Assembly: GCF_933208505.1 (NCBI RefSeq)
Contig: NZ_CAKOEU010000002.1
Reading direction: 5' to 3' (one strand)
From: Convivina praedatoris
GTDB lineage: Bacteria; Bacillota; Bacilli; Lactobacillales; Lactobacillaceae
DNA: 64,000 bases
The number at the start of each line of letters is the position of its first letter. The stretch's first letter is position 1. Shown one piece after another: positions 43,500 through 51,949 of the stretch. The notes beneath the pieces are model-generated. The model ran no database searches and was not told the DNA's origin. It worked only from the letters and a program-made list of their open reading frames with translations. The translations under genes were made by a program, and so were the position numbers.

Positions 43500-44792
43500 A
43501 TGTATCTCATCATTAACATCGTGGGGTTAATCATCTTTTTGGCAATTGCAGTACTTTTTTCAAAAGATCGTCGCAATATTAAATGGAAATCAGTGATTAT
43601 TATGTCGCTGTTTAATCTAGTTTTGGCTTGGTTCTTGACTAGCTTTCCAATTGGTCGTGCTATGGTTGAAGCTGCAGCCAATGGCTTTACTGAGTTAGTT
43701 GCTGTGGCCTATAAGGGAATCGGATTTGCGGTAGCTGACTGGGTGAGCGTTAAGCAGATGAACTTTTTCACCAGTGCTTTGTTACCAATCTTGTTGATTG
43801 TGCCATTGTTTGATATTTTGACTTACTTCGGTATCTTGCCTTTCATCATCAAGTGGATTGGTGTAGTTTTGGCTAAGTTAAGTGGTCAGCCTAAGTTTGA
43901 GTCTTTTTTCTCTGTTGAAATGATGTTTCTTGGTAACACTGAAGCTTTGGCGGTTTCTTCATTACAGTTGAAGCGTATGAAGGCTGAGCGTAACTTAACC
44001 TTAGCAATGATGTCGATGAGCTGTGTGACTGCTTCATTGATTGGTGTTTATACAAGTATGATGCCCGGACAATTTATTTTGACAGCGGTGCCAATCAACG
44101 TCATTAACGCTTTGATTATTACTAACATCTTAAATCCTGTTGAAGTTACACCAGAAGAAGATGTGATTGCTACTATTGGTGGGGAAGCTTTGCCAGTTGA
44201 GGGTCAGGATGTTGCTTCTGGATCAGAGGCCTTGGCTCAAGAAGTTGCTGAAAATGATAAGGCACAAGATGTTGAACAACAAACTAAGCGGGAACCTTTC
44301 TTCTCCTTCTTAGGTGATTCAATTTTGAATGCAGGTAAGTTGATTTTGATTATTGCAGCTAACGTTATTGCCTTTGTGGCCTTGGCTGCTTTAGTTGATA
44401 AGATTTTGATGATGTTTAATCCATGGTTAACTTTGGAACACATTTTGGGAATCATCCTTTATCCATTTGCTTGGTTGATGGGGGTTGAGCCTAAGGATGT
44501 CTTCCCGTTAGCTCAGTACATGGGTACTAAGTTGGTAACTAATGAATTTGTGGTAATGGGAGAAGTTACCACTAAGATTTCTTCATTTGCCCCTCACTAT
44601 CGTGCTGTTTTGACCGTCTTCTTGACTTCCTTTGCCAATCTTTCTACTATTGGCATGATTATCGGTTGTTTCAAGGGTTTGGTCGACCGTGAAAAGAATG
44701 ATTTAATTGCTAAAAACGTGCCTTACTTGTTGCTGTCTGGTGTACTAGTTTCACTAGTATCAGCAGCAACTGTTGGACTCTTTGTTTGGTAA
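43500..44792 (+). CDS. Concentrative nucleoside transporter (NupC/CNT family)
   Basis: A 430-residue membrane carrier. FFSVEMMFLGNTEALAVS is the CNT hairpin motif and YMGTKLVTNEFVVMGEV the second re-entrant motif. About ten helices. A charged cytoplasmic insert occurs at about residues 220-265 (acidic, Gln-rich), which is longer than in E. coli NupC. It imports nucleosides with protons or sodium. It is a single gene with its own promoter and terminator. Confidence 0.9.
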   Translation: MYLIINIVGLIIFLAIAVLFSKDRRNIKWKSVIIMSLFNLVLAWFLTSFPIGRAMVEAAANGFTELVAVAYKGIGFAVADWVSVKQMNFFTSALLPILLIVPLFDILTYFGILPFIIKWIGVVLAKLSGQPKFESFFSVEMMFLGNTEALAVSSLQLKRMKAERNLTLAMMSMSCVTASLIGVYTSMMPGQFILTAVPINVINALIITNILNPVEVTPEEDVIATIGGEALPVEGQDVASGSEALAQEVAENDKAQDVEQQTKREPFFSFLGDSILNAGKLILIIAANVIAFVALAALVDKILMMFNPWLTLEHILGIILYPFAWLMGVEPKDVFPLAQYMGTKLVTNEFVVMGEVTTKISSFAPHYRAVLTVFLTSFANLSTIGMIIGCFKGLVDREKNDLIAKNVPYLLLSGVLVSLVSAATVGLFVW

Positions 44793-44800
44793 GATAACTT

Positions 44801-44835
44801 AAAAAAGGCTATCCATTCGATTGGATAGCCTTTTT
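44801..44835 (+). terminator. Terminator after the nucleoside carrier
   Basis: GGCTATCCA / TGGATAGCC arms, A tract before and TTTTT after. Confidence 0.9.
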
Positions 44836-44938
44836 ATTTATGATTTATACTGGATAGCTAGCATGGTTAGATGATTCTTGCTAAAATAATGGACAGAGTT
44901 CCTTAAAAGCGAATGGTTTTGATGGGGAAGGAGATTAT

Positions 44939-45454
44939 ATGTCTAATAATGAAAATGAATCACTTGAAAGCCACAGCCAAGTTGTCTCTGATTCACAATC
45001 TTTTCAAAGTTCGGCTAACAATGCAACTGAATCAACTGGGGAGCAGGTTGGGTCTAGAGTGCAGCGTAATTACGGTAGCAGTGGTTCTTCCACCAGCCAA
45101 ACCATCCAATCTGCTTGGGAGCAGGCTAAGGCTGAGGCCCAGCATTGGACCAAAGTGGGTCAGGAAAAATTGAACTTGGCCTCGCTACAAGCTAAAAATA
45201 ATGCTCAGCGGGTTTATCAAGAAACAAAAGTACCCAATTTTCAGTGGACAAAGTGGTTGATATTGCCAATTACTATTTTGGGATTAATATTATTACAAAT
45301 TTTTTTTGGTAAGTGGATTGCAGCTTTTTTTGCCTACTTCGGAGAACTACTACTAGTAATTGTTCAATATAGTCCTTGGCCAGTAGTTGTCTTGATTTTT
45401 GGATTTTATTTTCGAGACGAAATTCGAGCCATGATTAATCGTATTAATCATTAA
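44939..45454 (+). CDS. Ser-rich N-terminal region, two-helix membrane protein (171 aa)
   Basis: Not recognised. The first 90 residues are polar and low in complexity, rich in Ser, Asn and Gln, with no signal peptide. They are followed by an amphipathic Ala/Gln stretch (about 60-95) and two membrane helices (about 103-125 and 138-160), ending in a charged tail. The N terminus is probably cytoplasmic. GGGGAAGGAG precedes the ATG. It lies 33 bases before another Ser-rich membrane protein gene, and the two share a transcript. Confidence 0.65.
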   Translation: MSNNENESLESHSQVVSDSQSFQSSANNATESTGEQVGSRVQRNYGSSGSSTSQTIQSAWEQAKAEAQHWTKVGQEKLNLASLQAKNNAQRVYQETKVPNFQWTKWLILPITILGLILLQIFFGKWIAAFFAYFGELLLVIVQYSPWPVVVLIFGFYFRDEIRAMINRINH

Positions 45455-45487
45455 ATTAAAGTAATCATAATGAAGGAGTTTAATTGA

Positions 45488-46015
45488 ATGCTTTCAAGAA
45501 GTAAGCGTCGAAAAATTATGGAGGAACAACTGCCTAAAAAGCATTTTTATCAGCGGGCCTGGTTTTGGATTGCTTTTGTTGTTTTATTCATTATTTTAGG
45601 ATTTTATATGATTGGTCAAAGCTCCGGAACTTCTAATAAAAGTGACAGTAGTGACTCATCTAGTAAGTCATCCAAGTCTTCTCATAAAAGTAGTAAGTCC
45701 TCTTCTAGTAGTAGTAGCTTGGCAAGTGAAAAAGCTGCTGAAGCCAGTGAAAATTATTCGGTTGTTCATGATCGGGATACTGGTTCATCCAATAATTCCT
45801 CCAACGGGCAGACGGGTAGCAATGGTAGAGCTACTAATAATACGCCAGCTACTAATAACAATTATGGTTCTAGCAGTCAGGGGTCAAAGACTGAACCAGC
45901 TAGTCAACCAAGTACACCATCAGCTAGCCAAAGTGCTAGTGCAGCTAGCAGTGAATCGACTACTACACCGCAAGCTTCCTCAAGTTCCGAAAGCAGCACC
46001 AAAGCTGCTGATTAA
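45488..46015 (+). CDS. Serine-rich membrane-anchored surface protein (175 aa)
   Basis: Not recognised beyond architecture. A basic N terminus (SRSKRRKIMEEQLPKKHFYQ), one membrane helix (about residues 27-45), then about 125 extracytoplasmic residues dominated by Ser, Thr, Asn and Ala. Such stretches often serve as glycosylated or wall-spanning stalks. There is no LPXTG motif. AAGGAG precedes the ATG. A long open frame overlapping it in another phase is an artefact of the serine codons. Confidence 0.65.
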   Translation: MLSRSKRRKIMEEQLPKKHFYQRAWFWIAFVVLFIILGFYMIGQSSGTSNKSDSSDSSSKSSKSSHKSSKSSSSSSSLASEKAAEASENYSVVHDRDTGSSNNSSNGQTGSNGRATNNTPATNNNYGSSSQGSKTEPASQPSTPSASQSASAASSESTTTPQASSSSESSTKAAD

Positions 46016-46018
46016 AAT

Positions 46019-46048
46019 AAAAAAGCAAGCCAACGCTTGCTTTTTTAT
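46019..46048. terminator. Bidirectional terminator
   Basis: AAAAGCAAGC-CAAC-GCTTGCTTTT hairpin with A and T tracts, between convergent Ser-rich protein genes. Confidence 0.9.
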
Positions 46049-46054
46049 TTTAAT

Positions 46055-46717
46055 TTATTGAGCTAGCTCAATCATGACGTCGCGTTGATCATCACTGACA
46101 TTACCAGCAAAATTAGGAGATGCTAGATGAGTAGCACCAGTGCCATCTTTTACCATGTAAAAAGTAGCGTGTGCCATATCAGGACCAGCGGTTGGACCAG
46201 CAATTTGTTTTACAACGCTAATTTGCTGAATGGCCTGGACGGTTTGAACTGAATTATCAGTGGCACTAAAGACTCGAACTGTTTTACCGCTGATGCTGCT
46301 GACTTGAGCACTAAAGGACATGGGATTAGTATTTTGACTAGCGTAGTTTGAACCATCAAAGCTGATACTTGGATTTGCACCATTTATATCGGTTAAAGTA
46401 ACTGACTTGGGTAGGTTAAAACCATTGTAGTAATAAGTCATTTGACTGGCTTGGCCGGTAGATGATGTTGCTTTTGTATTATCTTTGGACTGGCTGGCCA
46501 TACTACTACTTGAGCTGGCCTTACTTTTAGCAGTACTAGTACTATCAGCTTGGCTGGTTGTTGTTTGGCTATCACTATTTTTAGTATCATCCTTACTACT
46601 AGAACTTACTTTGCTAGTAGTGCCGTGATGAAAGACACCAGTTTGGGCGCTAACACCATAAGTTACACCACCGGATAAAACGGCTGCTAGCGCAACCACC
46701 ATTATTTTCTTGTTCAT
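46055..46717 (-). CDS. Secreted protein with Ser/Thr-rich stalk and unknown C-terminal domain (220 aa)
   Basis: The N terminus has a signal peptide (KKIMVVALAAVLSGGVTYGV, cleavage likely near SAQ, residue 25). About 65 residues of Ser/Thr/Lys-rich linker follow. The last 130 residues (from MTYYYNGFNLPKSVTL) look globular and are not recognised. No anchor is present, so it may be released or held by the wall. Convergent with the other Ser-rich gene and divergent from the NEAT gene, so it belongs to a local group of envelope proteins. Confidence 0.6.
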   Translation of the reverse strand: MNKKIMVVALAAVLSGGVTYGVSAQTGVFHHGTTSKVSSSSKDDTKNSDSQTTTSQADSTSTAKSKASSSSSMASQSKDNTKATSSTGQASQMTYYYNGFNLPKSVTLTDINGANPSISFDGSNYASQNTNPMSFSAQVSSISGKTVRVFSATDNSVQTVQAIQQISVVKQIAGPTAGPDMAHATFYMVKDGTGATHLASPNFAGNVSDDQRDVMIELAQ

Positions 46718-46931
46718 GTCTATCTCCCTATTTGATTTGGTTCATATTTATCATCTTTATCTTATCACAGCTTTACCGATATGAATCGCTTTGGTTTTTA
46801 ATAAAGGACCCTTGATTTGTAGGTTGCATTCCCAGTACTAAAAACTTAAAATAATCAATGTTAGGGCGTTTGTGCCTTTTTCACGTTAGCGAATAAAATA
46901 GGGTGATTTTTAAATTGGTTTAGTTTGAAAA

Positions 46932-46947
46932 ATATTTAAGTAAATAT
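46932..46947. promoter_or_regulatory. Palindrome ATATTTA-AG-TAAATAT before the NEAT gene
   Basis: Perfect seven-base arms with a two-base centre, ending 17 bases before the NEAT-protein ATG. A repressor bound there would block translation initiation or late promoter steps. No regulator is known; AT-rich chance symmetry is possible. Confidence 0.3.
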
Positions 46948-46964
46948 CTTGAACTGGGGGAATT

Positions 46965-47792
46965 ATGAGGTTAAATAAATTGTGGGGGGTTGGACTCCTT
47001 GCACTTTTCAGTAGTGTGTTTTGCTTGTTGTTTTCTAATTCTGCAGCAGCTGATGGAGAAGATTTTAGTGTTTCTTATCGGGTGCTCAAAAATGGTAGTA
47101 CTGGCACTTCAATGGCGGATCAATACTTTGTAAAGCCTGGTCGTGCTACTTTGGTGGGTGATCACTATGAAGTGACCTTGGTTGTTAAAACTGAACATAG
47201 TTTGGGGCTATTTCCTGTTACGGTAACCGAGTTTAATGGGCAAACACCATCGGTTTCAAAGAGTACCCAAGACAACACGGATTTATATCAATTCACATTT
47301 ACGGCGACATCTTTGAGCCAACGTTTAACTGGACATATGTCAGTTAATATCCCGGCCATCCGTTACGATCATGTATATGCCTTTGATATTGAATTTAATA
47401 GTAATGGTATTCCTGTCCCTGGTGGTGATCAAAAAGATAATAAGTCTGCTACGAGTCAAAACGACGCCAATAATTCAAATGCCAGTGCCAATGACAACAA
47501 GGGTGATAACAGTAATAGTAGTAATAATAGTGGTGTAATGACTGGTGAGCAAGCTAGTGTTGAAAGTAGTCAAGAATCTATGTCAATCCAAGAGAGTCGC
47601 TCTTCGGTTGTTTCTGAGGTAAATAAGCCTCAAGTAACGCCGAAGGCAGCTATTAAAAAAGATAAGAAGGATAAAGCTGCTAATAAACCCTTACCTTGGT
47701 GGCCCTTTGCTTTAATCGTCGGGGTAGCGGTGATAATTGGAATTATATCTGAATTCCGTTTCCGTTTTGGTAAAGGTCGGTCGGACGAATAA
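46965..47792 (+). CDS. NEAT-domain (heme-binding) membrane-anchored surface protein
   Basis: A 275-residue exported protein. A signal peptide covers residues 1-29. A NEAT domain follows (about 33-150). Its heme-contact helix is TSMADQYFVKPGRATLVG, and the late strand carries VNIPAIRYDHVYAFDIEF with the iron-binding YDHxY pattern of IsdA/IsdC. An Asn/Ser-rich stalk (about 155-230) leads to a C-terminal membrane helix (about 244-262) with a basic tail; there is no LPXTG signal, so it is held in the membrane rather than by sortase. NEAT proteins capture heme from outside and pass it on. No heme ABC transporter is adjacent. A heme-requiring DyP peroxidase is in the same window. Confidence 0.85.
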   Translation: MRLNKLWGVGLLALFSSVFCLLFSNSAAADGEDFSVSYRVLKNGSTGTSMADQYFVKPGRATLVGDHYEVTLVVKTEHSLGLFPVTVTEFNGQTPSVSKSTQDNTDLYQFTFTATSLSQRLTGHMSVNIPAIRYDHVYAFDIEFNSNGIPVPGGDQKDNKSATSQNDANNSNASANDNKGDNSNSSNNSGVMTGEQASVESSQESMSIQESRSSVVSEVNKPQVTPKAAIKKDKKDKAANKPLPWWPFALIVGVAVIIGIISEFRFRFGKGRSDE

Positions 47793-47801
47793 ATTTAATG
47801 C

Positions 47802-47830
47802 TTGACGCAGTTTAGTTATTTGTATAAGAT
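47802..47830 (+). promoter_or_regulatory. Promoter of the valS T-box leader
   Basis: TTGACG and TAAGAT with a 17-base spacer, the same arrangement as before the lysine riboswitch. Confidence 0.6.
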
Positions 47831-47835
47831 TGAAA

Positions 47836-48029
47836 GCATCTTAGAGGAATAGGCAAACGTCGCTATTATAGAGAGCTGGTGGTTGGTGTAAACCAGTTAG
47901 GACACTGCTGAAGGTTGCTAAGGGTTTTTATTAATTAAAAATATATTTAAGTGGTCATCTAGACGATGGCAATTTAGGTGGTACCACGTGTAAGCGTCCT
48001 AATCTTAGCTGATTAGGGCGCTTTTATTA
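47836..48029 (+). ncRNA. T-box leader of valS
   Basis: Stem I is closed by CTTAG (about 47841) and CTAAG (about 47918), and contains AGAGAGCTGGTGGTTGGTG with the GNUG-type loop motif. GTT at 47914-47916, just inside the 3' side of stem I, is a candidate valine specifier codon. The conserved T-box bulge AGGTGGTACCACG is at 47976-47988. The terminator is at 47992-48029. Uncharged tRNA-Val should pair with the specifier and T-box and permit read-through into valS. Confidence 0.92.
47992..48029 (+). terminator. T-box terminator
   Basis: AAGCG-CCTAATC / GATTAGG-CGCTTTT hairpin, alternative to the T-box antiterminator. Confidence 0.9.
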
Positions 48030-48043
48030 GGAGGAGAATTTAT

Positions 48044-50722
48044 ATGCGTGAAGTTAATATGTCAACCAAATATGATCCCAATACAGTTGAAAATGGGCGC
48101 TACCAGCATTGGCTTAGTAAAAAACTGTTTGCTCCAGAAGCTAACCAGGCGATTCGGGGTAATGAACCTGAGCCTTATTCTGTGGTAATTCCACCACCTA
48201 ATGTAACTGGAAAGTTACACCTAGGTCATGCTTGGGATACTACTTTACAAGATATGATTATTCGCCAAAAGCGAATGCAGGGTTTTGATACCTTGTGGCT
48301 ACCCGGAATGGATCATGCCGGTATTGCTACGCAAGCTAAAGTGGAGCAACGTTTGCGGGGTGAAGGTATTAGCCGCTATGACTTAGGCCGCGAAAAATTC
48401 GTTGAACAGGTTTGGTCATGGAAAAATGAATATGCTAGCACCATTAAAAAACAATGGGGTAAGCTGGGCCTATCCTTAGATTATGACCGTGAGCGCTTTA
48501 CCTTAGATGAAGGTTTGAATAAGGCTGTTAATAAGGTTTTCATTGATCTCTATAATAAGGGTTTGATTTATCGTGGTGAATATATCATTAACTGGGATCC
48601 ACAAGCTCGGACGGCTCTATCGGATATTGAGGTTATTTATCAAGATGATCAGGGAGCTTTCTATCATGTTAAGTACCCCTTTATTGATGGTACGACTTTT
48701 GATGGAAAAGATTATATTGAAATTGCTACGACTCGTCCAGAAACCATGTTCGGAGATGTGGCGATTGCTGTTAATCCAACTGATGATCGTTACAAGGACT
48801 TGATTGGTAAGCAAGTTAAGGTTCCTTTGGTTGATCGCGTTGTGCCAATCATTGCTGACGAATATGTTGAAAAAGACTTTGGAACAGGGATGGTTAAAAT
48901 TACACCAGCCCATGATCCAAATGACTTTCAGGTGGGAAATCGTCATAATTTGGAACGCATTAACACGATGACTGAAGATGCGCATTTAAATGAAAATGCC
49001 GGTAAATATGTTGGTATGGAGCGTTTTGAAGCTCGTAAAGCGATTGTCAAGGATTTAGAAGATGACGGCTACATGTTAAAGGTTGATCCTTTGACTCATT
49101 CGGTCGGTCATTCAGAGCGAACTGGGGTTCCAATTGAATCGCGCTTGTCAACGCAATGGTTTGTTAAAATGGAACCTTTGGCTAAACAGATTTTGGCTAT
49201 GCAGCAAAATCCTGATGAAAAGGTTAACTTTGTGCCAGGTCGTTTTGAAGATACGTTTACGCGCTGGATGGAAAATATCCGTGATTGGGTTATTTCTCGT
49301 CAACTATGGTGGGGACATCAGATTCCAGCATGGTATAAAAATAAAGGAACTGCTCAAGAAGAGCTTTATGTCGGAGAAGAAGCTCCTGGAGCTGATTGGG
49401 AACGCGATCCTGATGTCCTAGATACTTGGTTCTCTTCTGCGCTTTGGCCATTTTCAACTATGGGTTGGCCTAATGATTTGGAGGGGGACTTCAAGAAGTA
49501 TTATCCAACTAATACTTTAGTAACTGGTTATGATATTATCTTCTTCTGGGTTGCTCGGATGATGTTCCAAGGAAAAGAGTTTACCGGAGAACGGCCATTT
49601 AAAAATGTTTTGATTCATGGTTTGATTCGAGATGGTGAAGGCCGTAAGATGTCCAAGTCCCTTGGTAACGGGGTTGATCCAATGGACGTTATTGAAAAGT
49701 ATGGGGCTGATGCTTTGCGCTGGTTCCTAGCTACTGGTTCTACTCCAGGACAAGATGTTCGGTTTACTTATAAAAAGATGGACGCGGCTTGGAACTTTAT
49801 CAATAAAATTTGGAATGCTGCCCGATATGTCATTATGAATTTGGATGATGATACTGAGGCAAAGATGCCAGTTGCTGATCAACAAAGCCTAGCTGATAAA
49901 TGGATTTTGTCTCGTTTGAATAGTGTAGTGATTAAGGTAACCGGTAATTTTGAAAAGTTTGAATTCGGTGAGGCTGGTCGAGAACTGTATAATTTCATCT
50001 GGTCTGATTTTGCGGATTGGTACATTGAAATGACTAAGGAAACTTTGAATGGTGAAGGTGATAAGACTGCCGTTCAACAAACTTTAGCCTATGTTTTGGA
50101 CCAAACACTACGCTTGTTACAGCCAATTATGCCCTTTATGGCTGAAGCAATTTGGCAAGAAATGCCACAACAAGCTGGTCAGGACGCCGATTTGGCTATC
50201 GCGGCTTATCCAACCGCTCAGGCGCAGTTAGCTAATTCAGACGCTGAAGAAGCTTTCAAGTCTCTCCAGGATTTGATTGTTGCGGTTCGTAACATTCGTG
50301 CCGAAGCCAACGCACCAATGTCTAAGAAAATCGACGTCTTAATCAAAATTAATGATGTAAAATTGAAAGAAATTTTCAATGAAAATGCTGATTATATTAA
50401 TCGTTTTGTTCATCCACAGTTATTAGTTATTGATGAAAATGTTGAAGTGCCGCACTTGGCTATGTCACAAGTTATCACTGGTGCTGAAGTATATGTGCCG
50501 CTTGCTGGCTTGATTGATATTAATGCTGAAATTGACCGCTTGGAAGGTGAAATTAATCGCTTTACTAAGGAAGTACAACGTGCTCAAGGTAAGTTAAGTA
50601 ACGACAAATTTGTTAACTCTGCCCCCGCTAAGGTTGTAGATGGTGAACGTGAAAAATTGGCTGATTGGCAAAGTAAATTGGCTGCCACTCAACAGCGAGT
50701 AGCTACTTTGAAAGCCAACTAA
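48044..50722 (+). CDS. valS: Valyl-tRNA synthetase
   Basis: An 892-residue class I synthetase that charges tRNA-Val. The HIGH-type motif is in PNVTGKLHLGHAWD near residue 60, and GRKMSKSLGNGVDP is the KMSKS loop. The editing domain contains TTRPETMFGD and the C-terminal 70 residues form the tRNA-binding coiled coil (IDRLEGEINRFTKEVQRAQG). AGGAGGAG precedes the ATG at 48044; an ATG at 48059 is a possible shorter start. It is controlled by the T-box leader. Confidence 0.97.
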   Translation: MREVNMSTKYDPNTVENGRYQHWLSKKLFAPEANQAIRGNEPEPYSVVIPPPNVTGKLHLGHAWDTTLQDMIIRQKRMQGFDTLWLPGMDHAGIATQAKVEQRLRGEGISRYDLGREKFVEQVWSWKNEYASTIKKQWGKLGLSLDYDRERFTLDEGLNKAVNKVFIDLYNKGLIYRGEYIINWDPQARTALSDIEVIYQDDQGAFYHVKYPFIDGTTFDGKDYIEIATTRPETMFGDVAIAVNPTDDRYKDLIGKQVKVPLVDRVVPIIADEYVEKDFGTGMVKITPAHDPNDFQVGNRHNLERINTMTEDAHLNENAGKYVGMERFEARKAIVKDLEDDGYMLKVDPLTHSVGHSERTGVPIESRLSTQWFVKMEPLAKQILAMQQNPDEKVNFVPGRFEDTFTRWMENIRDWVISRQLWWGHQIPAWYKNKGTAQEELYVGEEAPGADWERDPDVLDTWFSSALWPFSTMGWPNDLEGDFKKYYPTNTLVTGYDIIFFWVARMMFQGKEFTGERPFKNVLIHGLIRDGEGRKMSKSLGNGVDPMDVIEKYGADALRWFLATGSTPGQDVRFTYKKMDAAWNFINKIWNAARYVIMNLDDDTEAKMPVADQQSLADKWILSRLNSVVIKVTGNFEKFEFGEAGRELYNFIWSDFADWYIEMTKETLNGEGDKTAVQQTLAYVLDQTLRLLQPIMPFMAEAIWQEMPQQAGQDADLAIAAYPTAQAQLANSDAEEAFKSLQDLIVAVRNIRAEANAPMSKKIDVLIKINDVKLKEIFNENADYINRFVHPQLLVIDENVEVPHLAMSQVITGAEVYVPLAGLIDINAEIDRLEGEINRFTKEVQRAQGKLSNDKFVNSAPAKVVDGEREKLADWQSKLAATQQRVATLKAN

Positions 50723-50728
50723 ATAAAA

Positions 50729-50750
50729 AGAAAGCCCGCAGGGGCTTTTT
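50729..50750 (+). terminator. Terminator after valS
   Basis: AAAGCCC / GGGCTTT stem with a short loop, followed by TTT. Confidence 0.8.
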
Positions 50751-50810
50751 ATGTTAGATTAATATTAGTTTTTATAATTGATGGATAAATTATAAATGTA
50801 AGGGAAGAAC

Positions 50811-51782
50811 ATGCCAGGAACTAGGATAATAGCCAGTGGACATTATGTCCCTGAAGATATAGTGACCAATCATGATTTGGCGCAATTAATTGATACTACT
50901 GATGAATGGATTCAAAGCCACACTGGTATTAAGGAGCGCCGTGTCTCCTTACAAGGTGAAAATACCAGTGATTTAGCGACCAAAGCAGCTCAAATTGCTT
51001 TGCAGCGTGCTAATCTTAGTCCGGAAAAACTTGCTTTTATTATCGTGACAACATTTACACCAGATGGTTTGGCTCCGTCAACGGCGGCCTTAGTTCAACG
51101 TAATTTGGGTGCCACTAATGCTTGGGGTTATGATTTATCAACGGCCTGTGCAGGCTTTGTATTTGGCTTAAGTACCGCCGATAAGTTTTTACAATCTGGT
51201 AGTGGTGAATATGGATTAGTAATTGCAGCTGAAGTAAATTCTAAGATGATGGATTTTAAAGATCGAGCTAGTACTGTTTTCTTCGGGGATGGTGCTGGTG
51301 CTGTAGTTTTGCAAGCTGATTCCAATGGCCAACAGGTGGTAAGGGAAGAATTACATACTGTTGGAAATGATCATGTAGTGCATTCTGGTAGGGTTATGCC
51401 ACTCCAAAGTCTCTCGGCAGATAATTATCCTAAGATTGATGCCTTTGCCCAAGAAGGTCGATTGGTTTATCAAGAAGTTACCGGATTAATTCCGGAGCAC
51501 ATTAAGGCCTTTTTACAAAAAGATTATCTGCAACCAGACGATATTGATTACTACATTGTTCATCAGGCCAATTTACGTATTATTGAAAAAATTGCTGAAA
51601 ATTTACAGCAACCAATTGAAAAATTTATTTGCAATGTGCAGCAGTATGGTAATAGTTCTTCAGCGGGAATTGCCATGGCCTTTGATCAGCTCAATCAACG
51701 GGAAAATCTCTCAGGTAAAAAAGTACTGCTAACTGGATTTGGTGCAGGCTTCACCTACGGCAGTCTTTTATTAAACTTATAA
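50811..51782 (+). CDS. 3-oxoacyl-ACP synthase III (KAS III, FabH-like), stand-alone
   Basis: A 323-residue thiolase-fold enzyme. Cys113 in LSTACAGFVFGL, His in YYIVHQANLRI (about residue 245) and Asn in QQYGNSSSAGIA form the FabH triad. KAS III starts fatty acid synthesis from acyl-CoA and malonyl-ACP. It is not in a fab operon: valS lies upstream and a secreted protein gene downstream. It may be a second FabH with another primer preference. GGGAAG precedes the ATG. Confidence 0.9.
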   Translation: MPGTRIIASGHYVPEDIVTNHDLAQLIDTTDEWIQSHTGIKERRVSLQGENTSDLATKAAQIALQRANLSPEKLAFIIVTTFTPDGLAPSTAALVQRNLGATNAWGYDLSTACAGFVFGLSTADKFLQSGSGEYGLVIAAEVNSKMMDFKDRASTVFFGDGAGAVVLQADSNGQQVVREELHTVGNDHVVHSGRVMPLQSLSADNYPKIDAFAQEGRLVYQEVTGLIPEHIKAFLQKDYLQPDDIDYYIVHQANLRIIEKIAENLQQPIEKFICNVQQYGNSSSAGIAMAFDQLNQRENLSGKKVLLTGFGAGFTYGSLLLNL

Positions 51783-51949
51783 CCCAATTTATTGTAATAT
51801 TTAAGAAATGTTTGAAATATTATAGAAATATATTAGAAAAATATTTGTTATATATTACCGGTAGAATGTGAAATGTCCAGAGGTTAAGACTTTAACTTGT
51901 GGTACAAGATAATAAGTAGAAAACAAACAAAACGGAGTATATTATTCTC

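Noticed and set aside
45612..46061. A 149-codon open frame overlapping the Ser-rich protein gene in another phase
   Set aside because: Its composition is the shifted reading of serine and asparagine codons; the 45488-46015 frame has the ribosome site, the membrane helix and the terminator.
46965..47792. Sortase-anchored protein reading for the NEAT gene
   Set aside because: The C terminus has a membrane helix and basic tail but no LPXTG-like motif before it.
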